Source: an uncultured Pelagibacteraceae bacterium
GTDB lineage: Bacteria > Pseudomonadota > Alphaproteobacteria > Pelagibacterales > Pelagibacteraceae
Direction: 5' to 3'
Length of the DNA stretch: 64,000 nt
NCBI GenBank assembly: GCA_902540235.1
Contig: CACBLI010000001.1
Span: forward strand, 1-64,000
Part shown: positions 43,210-56,379 of the stretch, piece by piece
Position numbering within the stretch: position 1 is the stretch's first letter
How the letters are laid out: each line of letters begins with the position of its first letter
Made by a program: the position numbers and the translations under genes
Notes under the pieces: model-generated
The model's database searches: none
Seen by the model: only the letters and a program-made list of their open reading frames with translations
What the model was told of the DNA's origin: nothing

Positions 43210-44193
43210 ATGTATTTTAAAAAAAAAGAATCTTTTTTAGTTTTATTTTCAATTCTAAGTTTATTAATAAATTTTAATGCAAAAGCTGACAATCATGATG
43301 TTTATGAGGTTTTAAGTTCGATTCAACAGGATTTAAAAACTCTTGAAAAAGCTGTTTACTCACAATCAAGTGAGTCTTTAGATAATAATTTTGATAGTTC
43401 CGTTAGTACTGAATTTAATTCAGAAGACGTCTTGACAAGACACTTGCTTAAACTTTCTGAAATTGAAAATCAATTTCAAGAATTAACTAATAAGTTCGAA
43501 GAAATAAACTTCAAATTAGATAAATTGTCAAATAGATTGTCTAAAGTACAAGCCGATAATCAAATTAGATTTCAAGATTTAGAAAACTTAAAATCTAATA
43601 ACGAGACAGAAATTAAAGTTTCCAAAAAATCTAATCAAGAGCAATTACCGGGCAGTTCTCAACCACAGGATTTGGGAACAATATCTTATAAAGATACAGA
43701 GACAAAAGAAAAAACTCAAAAAATTGAGTCAGTTGAAACAACAGCTTCGATTGTGACTGAAACATTTCAAGCTGAAGAAAAAATATTGCCTAAAGCGCCC
43801 ATAGAAAAACAGTATGCCTTCGCAACTAGTTTTCTAAAAAATGGAGACTATACAACAGCTGAGAGGGCATTTAGAGAATTTGTTTTGACAAATCCAGAAC
43901 ATGAGTTAGCTGGAAATGCACAGTATTGGTATGCTGAAACATTTAGAATTAGACAACTTTACACTGATGCTGCTTCTGCATATTTAGAAGGATATCAAAA
44001 ATATCCAAAAGGAGAAAAAGCCCCTATAAATTTACTGAAGCTTGGTGTATCTATGGTTCAAATTGGAGAAAAGGATCAAGGTTGTAAAATGATTAATGGT
44101 GTTGAAAACCAATATCCAGATGCAAGCCAATCTGTAATTCAAAAAGCTAAATATGAGTCTCAAAAATTTGAATGTAGTAAACAAAATTCCTAG
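43210..44193 (+). CDS. cpoB: Cell division coordinator CpoB (YbgF)
   Basis: A 327-residue periplasmic protein. A signal sequence (LVLFSILSLLINFNAKA) is followed by a coiled-coil region to about residue 130, a low-complexity linker, then TPR repeats beginning EKQYAFATSFLKNGDYTTAERAF and SAYLEGYQKYPKG. This is the CpoB/YbgF layout; it ties Tol-Pal to peptidoglycan synthesis at septation. It comes after the pal terminator, so it may have a promoter in 43180-43209. Confidence 0.9.
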   Translation: MYFKKKESFLVLFSILSLLINFNAKADNHDVYEVLSSIQQDLKTLEKAVYSQSSESLDNNFDSSVSTEFNSEDVLTRHLLKLSEIENQFQELTNKFEEINFKLDKLSNRLSKVQADNQIRFQDLENLKSNNETEIKVSKKSNQEQLPGSSQPQDLGTISYKDTETKEKTQKIESVETTASIVTETFQAEEKILPKAPIEKQYAFATSFLKNGDYTTAERAFREFVLTNPEHELAGNAQYWYAETFRIRQLYTDAASAYLEGYQKYPKGEKAPINLLKLGVSMVQIGEKDQGCKMINGVENQYPDASQSVIQKAKYESQKFECSKQNS

Positions 44194-45181
44194 GACTTTA
44201 AAAAATAAATTAAATCATAAAAGAATTAAAAAAATTTATAAAAGTTTTGAGAGAAATCTTAACATCTCTGAAAATTTTATTGTAGCGGTTTCGGGAGGAC
44301 CAGATAGTTTAGCACTTGCGTTTTTATCTAAAATATACTCAATTAAAAAAAAACTAACAGCGAAATTTTTTATAGTAGACCATAAGCTGAGGATAGAGTC
44401 TTCCAAAGAGGCAAAAAGAACACAAAAAATTTTAAAAATCCATGATATTAATGCTAAAATATTAACCTGGTTTGGTAAAAAACCACTTACAAATATACAG
44501 GCAATAGCAAGAAGAAAAAGGTATCAGCTATTATTTTCAGAGTCTGATAAACTTAAGATAAAGAATATTTTATTAGGACATCACAAAAATGATCTATTTG
44601 AGAATTTCTTTATTAGGATGTTGAGAGGTAGTGGTTTAAAGGGTTTAATTTCTATGGATAAGAAAATCATAATAAACGGAAAAAATTTATTAAGACCTTT
44701 AATAAATGAGAAAAAAGAGGACCTAAGATTTATTGCAAAAAAAGTATTTAATTTTTATATAAATGATCCTTCTAATGAAGATGAAAAGTATTTAAGGATT
44801 CAAGTTAGAAAAATAATCGAAGAGTTTCAGAAAAAAGGGTTTGACCGAAAAAAATTAGACACAACAATTAAAAATTTAAAGCATTCAAACGATGTAGTTA
44901 ATTATTATGTTAATGAAAATTTAAAAAAAAATACTTTTTTTTCGTCAAAAAAAAAAAAATTAATCATTAAAAACGAATATTTTAATCAACCCTTTGAAGT
45001 GATTTTAAGATCTTTATCAGAATCGATAAGATTTATTGGTAAAAGATGCTATCCAGTGAGAGGAAAAAAGTTAGAAAAAATTATCTCAAAAATTGAGAAA
45101 AACACCCTTTATAAACAAACATTAGGCGGTTGTATTATAGAAAAGGTAAATCAAACAATAATAATATCAAAAGAGCATTAA
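44153..45181 (+). CDS. tilS: tRNA(Ile)-lysidine synthase
   Basis: A 342-residue PP-loop ATPase. The ATP motif VAVSGGPDSLALAFL lies near residue 44, and LLGHHKNDLFENFFIRMLRGSG matches the family helix with its conserved HH..D. It makes lysidine at C34 of tRNA-Ile(CAU) so that it reads AUA. The C-terminal domain is short. ATG 44153 overlaps cpoB by 41 bases; later starts are possible since the first 20 residues are not conserved. A 12-A run lies at 44947-44958. Confidence 0.9.
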   Translation: MSLKNLNVVNKIPRTLKNKLNHKRIKKIYKSFERNLNISENFIVAVSGGPDSLALAFLSKIYSIKKKLTAKFFIVDHKLRIESSKEAKRTQKILKIHDINAKILTWFGKKPLTNIQAIARRKRYQLLFSESDKLKIKNILLGHHKNDLFENFFIRMLRGSGLKGLISMDKKIIINGKNLLRPLINEKKEDLRFIAKKVFNFYINDPSNEDEKYLRIQVRKIIEEFQKKGFDRKKLDTTIKNLKHSNDVVNYYVNENLKKNTFFSSKKKKLIIKNEYFNQPFEVILRSLSESIRFIGKRCYPVRGKKLEKIISKIEKNTLYKQTLGGCIIEKVNQTIIISKEH

Positions 45182-45244
45182 ATTAATTGAATTGAGACCA
45201 AAATTGCCACTTGTTTAATTGATAATAATTCTTATTTTAAGGTG

Positions 45245-47146
45245 ATGAATATAAAAAATATAGCTATGTGGGCAATAATAGTACTGCTAACTATCGGCCT
45301 ATATAATATGTTTAAAAATCCCCAAGCTAATACTTTAGAGGGTAATAAAATTATATTTTCCGAATTCTTAACTTCTGTTGAAAACGGAGAAGTTGTTAAG
45401 GTGGAAATTCAAGGTAAAAATATTAAAGGGGTTTATTCAAATGGAAATAGCTTCTCTACTTATTCACCAGAGGATCCAAATCTTATTGAAAAACTATCTG
45501 AAAAAGGTGTAAGTATCTCTGCAGCACCTATTGATGAAAAAATGCCATCTCTTTTTGGTGTTTTGCTCTCATGGTTCCCAATGCTCTTACTAATTGCTGT
45601 TTGGATTTTTTTCATGAGGCAAATGCAAGGTGGAAAAGGTGGAGCGATGGGTTTTGGAAGATCAAAAGCAAAAATGATGAACGAACTCAAAGGTAAAGTC
45701 ACATTCAATGATGTTGCTGGTGTTGAGGAGGCTAAAGAAGAAGTAGAGGAAATAGTTGAGTTTTTGAAAGATCCAAAAAAGTTTAGCAGACTTGGAGGCA
45801 AAATACCGAGAGGTGCTTTATTAGTTGGCCCACCAGGTACGGGAAAAACTTTATTAGCTAGAGCTATCGCAGGAGAAGCAGGTGTCCCCTTTTTTACAAT
45901 TTCAGGATCTGATTTCGTTGAGATGTTTGTGGGTGTTGGTGCGTCTAGAGTAAGAGATATGTTTGATCAAGGAAAGAAAAACTCACCTTGTATAATTTTC
46001 ATAGATGAGATAGACGCAGTCGGAAGAAGTAGAGGTGCTGGTCTTGGTGGTGGTAATGATGAAAGAGAACAAACACTTAATCAATTACTTGTTGAAATGG
46101 ATGGTTTTGATACTAATGAAGGTGTTATAATAATTGCTGCAACTAATAGACCTGATGTTTTAGACCCTGCATTGTTGAGACCAGGAAGATTTGATCGTCA
46201 AGTAGTCGTCTCAAATCCAGATATTATTGGAAGAGAAAAAATCTTAAAAGTGCATGTAAAGAAAATAAAAATGGCTCCAGATGTAAATTTAAGAACTGTT
46301 GCTAGAGGAACGCCAGGTTTCTCAGGTGCTGATCTTGCTAACTTGGTAAATGAAGCAGCACTTTTAGCTGCAAGAAAAAATAAAAGAATAGTAACCTTAA
46401 ATGAGTTTGAGGATGCGAAAGATAAAGTGATGATGGGAGCTGAAAGACGTTCAATGGTTATGACTGAAGACGAAAAAAAATTGACTGCTTATCATGAGGG
46501 TGGACATGCTTTAGTATCATTTAATATGCCAAGCTATGATCCTATTCATAAGGCTACCATAATTCCAAGGGGTAGAGCTTTAGGAATGGTAATGAATTTA
46601 CCTGAGAAAGACAAGCACGGTTACTCAATTAAATATTTGAAAGCTAGACTAGCAGTATGTTTTGGTGGAAGAGTTGCTGAAGAAGTAATTTTTGGAAAAG
46701 ATAATATTTCAACTGGTGCCGGAGGTGGAAATGGCTCAGATATAAATCAAGCTACGCAACTTGCAAGAGCAATGGTTACCAAATATGGAATGAGTGAAGA
46801 AATGGGTCCAGTTGAATATGGCGAAAATCAAGAAGAGGTTTTCCTAGGAAGATCAGTTACACAAACACAGTCCGTTTCTGAAGAAGTAGCAAAAAAAATA
46901 GACAAAGAAATTAGAAAATTAGTTGACGAAGGTTACAATAAAGCAAGGGAAATTTTGACTGAAAAAATTGACGATTTGCACAAAATTGCGAAAGCTCTTA
47001 TAACTTATGAAACCTTAACAGGTGAAGAAATAGAAAATATAATAAATAAAAATATTTATCCTGCTGATAAAGAAAATTTACAAGTTGAAGAAGATAAAGG
47101 TTCTGCAATGGGAGCATTAGGCCTTAAACCAAAAATTGTCCACTAA
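45245..47146 (+). CDS. ftsH: ATP-dependent zinc metalloprotease FtsH
   Basis: A 633-residue membrane protease. Two N-terminal helices flank a periplasmic domain; the AAA module has Walker A GPPGTGKT at residues 195-202, [12 protein letters not shown] and the arginine-finger segment RPGRFDRQ; the zinc site is HEGGH at 417-421. It degrades misfolded membrane proteins and regulators such as the heat-shock sigma factor, which is encoded downstream in this window. A GTG one codon earlier exists, but ATG 45245 after AAGG is preferred. Confidence 0.97.
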   Translation: MNIKNIAMWAIIVLLTIGLYNMFKNPQANTLEGNKIIFSEFLTSVENGEVVKVEIQGKNIKGVYSNGNSFSTYSPEDPNLIEKLSEKGVSISAAPIDEKMPSLFGVLLSWFPMLLLIAVWIFFMRQMQGGKGGAMGFGRSKAKMMNELKGKVTFNDVAGVEEAKEEVEEIVEFLKDPKKFSRLGGKIPRGALLVGPPGTGKTLLARAIAGEAGVPFFTISGSDFVEMFVGVGASRVRDMFDQGKKNSPCIIFIDEIDAVGRSRGAGLGGGNDEREQTLNQLLVEMDGFDTNEGVIIIAATNRPDVLDPALLRPGRFDRQVVVSNPDIIGREKILKVHVKKIKMAPDVNLRTVARGTPGFSGADLANLVNEAALLAARKNKRIVTLNEFEDAKDKVMMGAERRSMVMTEDEKKLTAYHEGGHALVSFNMPSYDPIHKATIIPRGRALGMVMNLPEKDKHGYSIKYLKARLAVCFGGRVAEEVIFGKDNISTGAGGGNGSDINQATQLARAMVTKYGMSEEMGPVEYGENQEEVFLGRSVTQTQSVSEEVAKKIDKEIRKLVDEGYNKAREILTEKIDDLHKIAKALITYETLTGEEIENIINKNIYPADKENLQVEEDKGSAMGALGLKPKIVH

Positions 47147-47151
47147 TTTTA

Positions 47152-48207
47152 ATGCTTAGATATTACACAAGGGCGTGTAATTTCTACTATGGCAAACACT
47201 CTGTAAAATTAGTCAACAAAAGAAAAGCTTTACCATTATGCCAAATAAAAGAAATCTCATTTGATCAAATTGAAATATTAACCAGAAATTCAAAAAAAAA
47301 AATTTTCATAAATCAAATAAAAAAATTATCTAAATCACTCAGAAAAAAAATAAATTTTGATTTAAAAAAAATTAAATCAAAGAAAAAAAATTTTTCAAAT
47401 TTAAATTTTAAAAAGTATCCAAATTTGTTAGGAGTATTAAATCTAACACCTGATAGTTTTTCTGATGGTGGAAAATTTAACACACAAAAAAGAGGAGTTT
47501 ATCATGCAATTAATTTGTTAAAAGATGGAGCAGATTTAATTGATGTTGGTGGTGAGTCGACCAGACCAGGATCTAAAGCAATTTCTGAAAGTTTAGAATG
47601 GAAGAGAATTAATAAAATTTTAAAATTGTTAATTAAAAAAAAAATACCTTTATCATTGGATACCAGAAAATCAAATATTATGGAGAAAGGCATAAACCAA
47701 GGTGTAAGATTGATAAATGATGTTTCAGGTCTAGATTTTGATATTAATACAATAAGTATACTTAAGAAATATAAAATCCCATTTGTTATTCAACATACAC
47801 AAGGTCATCCAGAAAACATGCAAGAAAAACCAACTTATAAAAATGAGCTATTAGATATATATGATTTTTTTGAAGAAAAGATAAAATTGTTAAGATCGAA
47901 AGGTATTAAACATAATAATATAATTTTAGACCCAGGTATTGGTTTTGGAAAAAATTTGAAACATAATATGAGTCTAATTAGCAATATTTCTATTTTTCAT
48001 TCACTTGGTTTTCCTATACTTGTAGGTAATTCAAGAAAAAGATTTATTAAGGATTTGTCAGGAAAAAACGATAGTAAACTCCGGATTGGAGGAACAACAG
48101 CTTCATCAATTTATTTAATGATGCAAGGTGTTCAAATTTTAAGAATTCATGACGTAAATGAAGTTATCCAAAGCTTAAAGGTTTTTAAAAAGATTATTAA
48201 TAATTAA
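47152..48207 (+). CDS. folP: Dihydropteroate synthase
   Basis: A 351-residue protein. The catalytic TIM barrel begins near residue 92 with LLGVLNLTPDSFSDGG and continues with DVGGESTRPGS, INDVSG and DPGIGFGK. It joins para-aminobenzoate to the pterin diphosphate in folate synthesis. About 90 residues precede the barrel; such N-terminal extensions with a YYTRACNF-like start occur in other alphaproteobacterial FolP proteins. Its stop overlaps the glmM start by one base. Confidence 0.93.
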   Translation: MLRYYTRACNFYYGKHSVKLVNKRKALPLCQIKEISFDQIEILTRNSKKKIFINQIKKLSKSLRKKINFDLKKIKSKKKNFSNLNFKKYPNLLGVLNLTPDSFSDGGKFNTQKRGVYHAINLLKDGADLIDVGGESTRPGSKAISESLEWKRINKILKLLIKKKIPLSLDTRKSNIMEKGINQGVRLINDVSGLDFDINTISILKKYKIPFVIQHTQGHPENMQEKPTYKNELLDIYDFFEEKIKLLRSKGIKHNNIILDPGIGFGKNLKHNMSLISNISIFHSLGFPILVGNSRKRFIKDLSGKNDSKLRIGGTTASSIYLMMQGVQILRIHDVNEVIQSLKVFKKIINN

Positions 48208-49538
48208 TGACAAAAAAATATTTTGGTACTGACGGTATTAGAGGAGCTATCAACAGCGAAAATATTAATGGAGATATGTTTTTTAAATTTGGTCTAGCAA
48301 GCGGAACATATTTTAAATCTCAAAAAAGAAGAAAACAAATTGCAATAATTGCTAAAGATACAAGATTATCAGGTTATACTTTAGAACCTGCACTTGTGTC
48401 AGGGCTGGCATCAGCAGGTATGAACGTATTTACTTTGGGACCTTTGCCAACAAATGGTCTAGCCATGCTCACAAAAACTATGAAAGCAAACATGGGGATT
48501 ATGATTACAGCCTCTCATAATCCACATAAAGATAATGGTTTAAAATTATTTGGACCAGATGGGATGAAATTGTCAGATAAAATAGAAAAAAAAATAGAAA
48601 GTTTAATAGATAAAAAAATTATTAAAAATCTCTCAAAACCAGAAGAGCTGGGAAGAGTAAAAAGATTAGAAACTGGCACTAAAGATTATATTAAAATTTT
48701 AAAAAAAAATTTTACTAAAGAATTTAATTTAAGAGGTCTTAGAATTGTAATTGATTGTGCGAATGGTGCTGGGTACAAAGTTGGACCAGAGTTATTGAAG
48801 TCTTTAGGAGCTAAAGTGATTGCAATCGGTGTAAATCCAAACGGTTTGAATATTAATAAAAATTGTGGCTCTACATTTCCAAAAAAAATAATGTCTGCTG
48901 TGAGAAAACACAGGGCTCATATAGGAATTTCATTAGATGGAGATGCTGACAGAATAATTATGTGTGATGAAAAAAGTAATATCATAGATGGAGATCAAAT
49001 TATTGCTGCTTTGGCAACAAGATGGAAAATAAAAAAGATGTTGAGAGGAGGTGTTGTTGGCACACTAATGTCGAATTATGGCCTCGAAAAATTTTTTAAA
49101 AAAAAAGGAATAAAATTTATCCGTGCTAACGTAGGTGACAGATATGTTAAAGAAAAGATGCACAAAAATAAATTCAATTTAGGTGGTGAACAGTCAGGCC
49201 ATATTATTTTAGGTAAATTTGCAACTACAGGAGATGGTTTACTTGTTGCTTTAGAGTCTTTATTTGCATTAAGAAAAGGAAAAAAAGCTAGTGACTTTTT
49301 TGATAAATTTAAAAAAACACCCCAATTACTAAAGAATATTCAGGTTAAAGATAAGAATATTATTAATAAACCTGAAATTAAAAATTCAATAAAATTAGCA
49401 TCTAAACTTATTAAAGGTCAAGGAAGAGTACTTGTAAGAAAGTCAGGAACAGAGTCAAAAATAAGAATAATGGTAGAAAGTGAGAATAGGAATCTCCTTT
49501 CAAAATGTGTTAACATTATTCAAAAAAAAATTAAATAA
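48207..49538 (+). CDS. glmM: Phosphoglucosamine mutase
   Basis: A 443-residue phosphohexomutase. It begins KKYFGTDGIRGA, carries the phosphoserine loop MITASHNPHKDNG, the metal loop SLDGDADRI and GGEQSGHII for sugar binding, and ends with VRKSGTESKIRIM. It turns glucosamine 6-phosphate into glucosamine 1-phosphate for UDP-GlcNAc, feeding peptidoglycan and surface glycans. Confidence 0.96.
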   Translation: MTKKYFGTDGIRGAINSENINGDMFFKFGLASGTYFKSQKRRKQIAIIAKDTRLSGYTLEPALVSGLASAGMNVFTLGPLPTNGLAMLTKTMKANMGIMITASHNPHKDNGLKLFGPDGMKLSDKIEKKIESLIDKKIIKNLSKPEELGRVKRLETGTKDYIKILKKNFTKEFNLRGLRIVIDCANGAGYKVGPELLKSLGAKVIAIGVNPNGLNINKNCGSTFPKKIMSAVRKHRAHIGISLDGDADRIIMCDEKSNIIDGDQIIAALATRWKIKKMLRGGVVGTLMSNYGLEKFFKKKGIKFIRANVGDRYVKEKMHKNKFNLGGEQSGHIILGKFATTGDGLLVALESLFALRKGKKASDFFDKFKKTPQLLKNIQVKDKNIINKPEIKNSIKLASKLIKGQGRVLVRKSGTESKIRIMVESENRNLLSKCVNIIQKKIK

Positions 49539-49539
49539 T

Positions 49540-52534
<2,995 letters not shown>

Positions 52535-52574
52535 AAACAGTTTATCTAATTAATATTTTATTTTTTTCAATATT

Positions 52575-53555
52575 TTATTTGCTTGATTTTCTCAGCATTT
52601 TGAGAATAGTTTCAAGTTCTTGCGGTAAAATAGAGTTAAATATCATCTCTTTATCTTTTTTTGGATGAATAAAGCCAATTGTTTTTGCATGGAGAAACTG
52701 TCTATTTAAATTAATAATGCTTGCTTCCAATAATGGTTCAATATTTTTTATTTTTTTAAATTTTTTTTTGTATTTATCATCACCTACAATGCTATTGCCC
52801 AAGTAATTCATATGAACTCTAATTTGATGAGTTCTTCCCGTTTCAAGTTTACATTCTAATAAACTTAAAGTTGGAATATTTTTATTTTCAAAAAGTTCGA
52901 TTGTTTTATAATTTGTTATTGCCTTTTTGCCTTTAGAATTACTGACTGTCATCATTTGTCGATTTTTTGAACTTCTTGTGATTAAAGTTTCTATTTTACC
53001 TTTTGAGGGTCTAATTTTCCCCCAAACTAATAATTGGTAAACTCTTGTGATTGAATGTCTGCTAAATTGAAGTGATAGATTTTCATGAGAGTAGTTATTT
53101 TTTGCTATTACAACTAGCCCTGATGTATTTTTATCAATTCTGTGAACTATTCCTGGCCTTAATTCACCACCGATATTTGACAATGAATTTTTATTGTAAC
53201 TCACTAAAGCGTTGACAATTGTGTTATCAAAATTTCCTGCACCAGGATGCATAACTATTCCTGATGGTTTATTTAATACAATTAAGTCATCATCTTCATA
53301 CATAATATCTAATTTATATTTATAAGCAGTTAAAGAGCTCTTTTGTGGCTCAGGTGCTATTAATTTAATATTATCATTAAAATAAACTTTTTTAGAGGGA
53401 TCTGAAATAATCTTATCATTCAGCTTCAATTTTTTACCTAAAATTAAATTCTTAATTCTAGTACGACTCATTTCTTTGACGTTATTACTAACAAAAACAT
53501 CTATGCGAGGATTTTTATCTTTTTCTTTAACTATCAAATTTATTTTTTTTTCCAT
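52575..53555 (-). CDS. rluD: Ribosomal large-subunit pseudouridine synthase, RluD type
   Basis: A 326-residue protein with an N-terminal S4-like RNA-binding domain (RIDVFVSN, MSRTRIKNLI) and a catalytic domain with HRIDKNTSGLVVIAK containing the active Asp, VMHPGAGN and GRTHQIRVHM. It modifies uridines in 23S rRNA helix 69 if it is RluD. The position beside rpoH is common in alphaproteobacteria. Site specificity is inferred from family. Confidence 0.9.
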   Translation of the reverse strand: MEKKINLIVKEKDKNPRIDVFVSNNVKEMSRTRIKNLILGKKLKLNDKIISDPSKKVYFNDNIKLIAPEPQKSSLTAYKYKLDIMYEDDDLIVLNKPSGIVMHPGAGNFDNTIVNALVSYNKNSLSNIGGELRPGIVHRIDKNTSGLVVIAKNNYSHENLSLQFSRHSITRVYQLLVWGKIRPSKGKIETLITRSSKNRQMMTVSNSKGKKAITNYKTIELFENKNIPTLSLLECKLETGRTHQIRVHMNYLGNSIVGDDKYKKKFKKIKNIEPLLEASIINLNRQFLHAKTIGFIHPKKDKEMIFNSILPQELETILKMLRKSSK

Positions 53556-53578
53556 AAAATGTTATATTAATATTATAT

Positions 53579-53655
53579 GCGCTTGTAGCTCAACTGGATA
53601 GAGCGCCTGACTTCGGATCAGGAGGTTCTGGGTTCGACTCCTAGCAGGCGCGCCA
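53579..53655 (+). tRNA. tRNA-Arg (UCG)
   Basis: A 77-base cloverleaf with encoded CCA. The acceptor arms GCGCTTG and CAGGCGC pair with one G-U; the anticodon loop CTTCGGA gives anticodon UCG between stems CCTGA and TCAGG; the T loop is TTCGACT. It reads CGN arginine codons. It stands alone between the divergent rluD and the convergent ABC permease. Confidence 0.95.
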
Positions 53656-53656
53656 T

Positions 53657-54451
53657 CTATTCCCCCATATTTATCAAAGTTCCTTTAACACGTGCTTTTA
53701 GAAAAGAGAGATAAAATAAACCTATCCCACAAACAAGGTAAATTACATTTAATAAATATGCCTTGTTTAAATTTTCATAACTTATTTGGCCATTTACTAG
53801 AATATTTCTTGTCTCATCAAATATATAAACTAAAGGCAATCCCTTTGCTATAATTTGAAAAAAGGTTGGAAGAATTTCTATTGGATAATAGATACAACCA
53901 AGTGGAGCTAATAAAAATAGTGAAGACCAAGCAATATTTTCAAATGACGGTCCAAATCTCATTAGACCAGCGCTTACAAATAAACCTAGGGTTATTCCAA
54001 AAATATATAAGCTTAAGAATAATAGAAGTAGTGGAAATCCTAATTTTAATATAGAAATTCCAAACAAAGGTGAGGTTAATAAAATAGCAGGCACTAATCC
54101 AATTAAAGTTCTAATCAAAGCTGTAAAAATCAAAGATGCAATTATTTCTTTAAGTTTTAATGGTGCAATAAATAGATTAGTAAAATTTCTACTCCAAATT
54201 TCCTCCAAAAAAAGCATATTAAAACTAATACTTGACCTAAAAAGAATGTCATAAAGTATCGCGCAAGTAAGAATTACTCCAAGAGTATTATTATAATAAT
54301 CACTATAAATAGAAAAAAATTTAGAAATGAAACCCCAAAGAATTATTTGTATAGTTGGCCAATAAACAAGATCTAAAATCCTCGGCAAAGAACTTTTTAT
54401 TAAATAAAAATGTCTAAGAAAAAGTCCGTGCATTTTATTAAAATTCATCAT
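53657..54451 (-). CDS. ABC-2 type exporter permease
   Basis: A 264-residue membrane protein with six hydrophobic helices. FIAPLKLKEIIASLI and the last-helix pattern IYYPIEILPTFFQIIAKGLPLVY are typical of ABC-2 permeases (drug, polysaccharide or lipid exporters). Its stop lies one base after the end of tRNA-Arg. It overlaps the partner ATPase by 14 bases. The substrate is unknown; it is not placed in a glycan cluster. Confidence 0.87.
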   Translation of the reverse strand: MMNFNKMHGLFLRHFYLIKSSLPRILDLVYWPTIQIILWGFISKFFSIYSDYYNNTLGVILTCAILYDILFRSSISFNMLFLEEIWSRNFTNLFIAPLKLKEIIASLIFTALIRTLIGLVPAILLTSPLFGISILKLGFPLLLLFLSLYIFGITLGLFVSAGLMRFGPSFENIAWSSLFLLAPLGCIYYPIEILPTFFQIIAKGLPLVYIFDETRNILVNGQISYENLNKAYLLNVIYLVCGIGLFYLSFLKARVKGTLINMGE

Positions 54452-55172
54452 TATTCCTAGTAAGCTTTAAAAAAACTTCTTCCATATTTCTTCGACCATG
54501 TTTTTGGATTAATTTATCAGTACTTCCCTGGTCAATTATAGATCCATTATTCATCATTAGCACTGACGAGCATAATCTCTCTACTTCCGACATGTTATGT
54601 GAAGCTAGTAGTATAGAAGTTCCTTTTTCCTTTTGATAATTTTCAAAAAAACTTCTAACAAAGTCTCCTGTTTCAGGATCAAGAGATGCAGTAGGCTCAT
54701 CAAGAAGTAAAACTAATGGATCATTTATTATAGATTTAGCAAGACTAACTCTATTTTTTTGGCCAGATGAAAGTTCTCCAGTAATCTTATTAATGATATC
54801 ACCAAGTCTTAGTTTTTCTGAAAGATATTCAATTTTTGTTTTAAGGTCTTTTACATCATAAAGTTTGCCATACACAATTAGATTTTGTTTTACAGTCAAT
54901 TTTTTTGGCAATTCTATATATGGAGAAATGAAATTTAAATTGTTTAATAACTGAACTCTATTTTTTTCTATTTCAATACCATTGATTAATACTTTGCCAC
55001 TTGTCGGCTTTAATAATCCTAATATCATTCCAATAGTTGTAGTTTTTCCACAACCATTAGGTCCTAGAATACCAACAATTTCGTTCTTATTTAATTTGAA
55101 CGAAATATTATTTACAGCTTTTTTTTCATTATAATTCTTTGATAATTCAATAATTTCAAGAGTCGTTTTCAT
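54438..55172 (-). CDS. ABC exporter ATP-binding protein
   Basis: A 244-residue ATPase with Walker A GPNGCGKTT near residue 38, signature LSSGQKNR, Walker B LLLLDEPTASLD and H-loop ASHNMSEVERL. It energises the permease encoded after it. It begins at the last base of the Sua5-type gene, so the three minus-strand genes are one unit. Confidence 0.92.
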   Translation of the reverse strand: MKTTLEIIELSKNYNEKKAVNNISFKLNKNEIVGILGPNGCGKTTTIGMILGLLKPTSGKVLINGIEIEKNRVQLLNNLNFISPYIELPKKLTVKQNLIVYGKLYDVKDLKTKIEYLSEKLRLGDIINKITGELSSGQKNRVSLAKSIINDPLVLLLDEPTASLDPETGDFVRSFFENYQKEKGTSILLASHNMSEVERLCSSVLMMNNGSIIDQGSTDKLIQKHGRRNMEEVFLKLTRNNDEF

Positions 55173-56104
55173 TAAAACTTAGATGCCCTTAATAATCTAT
55201 CATTAATAGCTTTACCCAATCCTTGATTTGGAATTTTAGCCACAGCGATAGATTTATATTTGTCTTTTTTTATTTTTCTTAAAGTACTGTATAAATTTTT
55301 TGCAGCTTCATTTAAATTACCTTTTTTTGATAAAAAATAATAATTTGATTTAGGTTTTTTCTTTTTATTAATGAATAAAAAAGCTTCTTCATTTTTGGCT
55401 TTTTTTGCTTTTAATCTGATGGGGATACCCGGAGAATAATGAATTCTTGATTGACCAGGAGCAGAAACTTTAGAAGGATTATTTTTAAGTATAATTTTTC
55501 TATTTAATATTTTTTGAATAGTTTTTACTTCTATACCACCCAATCTTAAAATCTTTGGTTCATTTCTGATATCAATTATTGTGGACTCAATTCCTATTGA
55601 TGATCTTCCACCCTCAAGTATAAATTTGATTTCTTTACCAAAATCCTCTTTTATATCTTTTGAACAAACAGGGCTTAGACGAGAAGATTTATTTGCACTA
55701 GGAGCTGCCAATGGAAATTTAATTCTTTTCAATAAATTTCGTGTGACAGCATGTTTTGGAAATCTAACTGCGAGCATCATTTTTTGATTAGTTATAATTT
55801 TAGAAATTTTAGATTTTTTTTTTAAATTTAAAATAAATGTGACTGGTCCTGGACAAAATTTTTTATATAATTTAAAAAAATTTTCGTTAAGATTACAGTC
55901 ATCTTTTAAGTTTTTATAATCATAGTAATGAACTATAAGAGGATTGTATTTTGGTCTCTTTTTTAATCTGAATATTTTTTTGCATGCTTTATCAGAGTAA
56001 GCATTTCCTGCTAACCCATAAACGGTCTCGGTTGGTATCGCTACACATTCATTTTTATTAAGATATTTTTTAGCTTTTTTAATATGTGCAAGATTAATTT
56101 TCAT
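55172..56104 (-). CDS. L-threonylcarbamoyladenylate synthase, Sua5 type
   Basis: A 310-residue protein: a YrdC/TsaC domain in the first about 200 residues (VAIPTETVYGLAGNAY, KRPKYNPLIVHY, PLAAPSANKSSRLSP, GIESTIIDI) and a C-terminal Sua5 domain (SAPGQSRIHYSPGIP). It makes threonylcarbamoyl-AMP for the t6A37 modification of ANN-reading tRNAs. It carries the two-domain Sua5 form, not the short TsaC of E. coli. Confidence 0.92.
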   Translation of the reverse strand: MKINLAHIKKAKKYLNKNECVAIPTETVYGLAGNAYSDKACKKIFRLKKRPKYNPLIVHYYDYKNLKDDCNLNENFFKLYKKFCPGPVTFILNLKKKSKISKIITNQKMMLAVRFPKHAVTRNLLKRIKFPLAAPSANKSSRLSPVCSKDIKEDFGKEIKFILEGGRSSIGIESTIIDIRNEPKILRLGGIEVKTIQKILNRKIILKNNPSKVSAPGQSRIHYSPGIPIRLKAKKAKNEEAFLFINKKKKPKSNYYFLSKKGNLNEAAKNLYSTLRKIKKDKYKSIAVAKIPNQGLGKAINDRLLRASKF

Positions 56105-56124
56105 GTATTAATAAAGAGTTTTAT

Positions 56125-56379
56125 ATGAAAGAAAAAAATATACCAAATAATTATAACACTTTATCTGTTGAGGAATTAACAAATTTAGCTGACAAGATTA
56201 TTGAGGACTTAGAAAACCAAAAAGATTTAGATGTTTCCATTGAAAAATATCAAAAATTATTAAAACTTAATAATATTATCGAAAAAAAATTTAAAGATAA
56301 TTTTAAGAATATTAAAGAAAAAACTAAAGAAAATGTATCAAAAATTAGATCAAGGAAAAATGCAAAAAAAGCTAAATAA
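56125..56379 (+). CDS. xseB: Exodeoxyribonuclease VII small subunit
   Basis: An 84-residue helical protein with LSVEELTNLADKIIEDLEN and DLDVSIEKYQKLLKL, resembling XseB, whose helices wrap around XseA. The order xseB-ispA-dxs is a standard proteobacterial operon, which supports the call. The large subunit is not in the window. It overlaps ispA by 20 bases. Confidence 0.8.
   Translation: MKEKNIPNNYNTLSVEELTNLADKIIEDLENQKDLDVSIEKYQKLLKLNNIIEKKFKDNFKNIKEKTKENVSKIRSRKNAKKAK

Noticed and set aside
49480-49539. Upstream ATG for thiD
   Set aside because: It overlaps the glmM end by 59 bases and adds residues that do not match the family.
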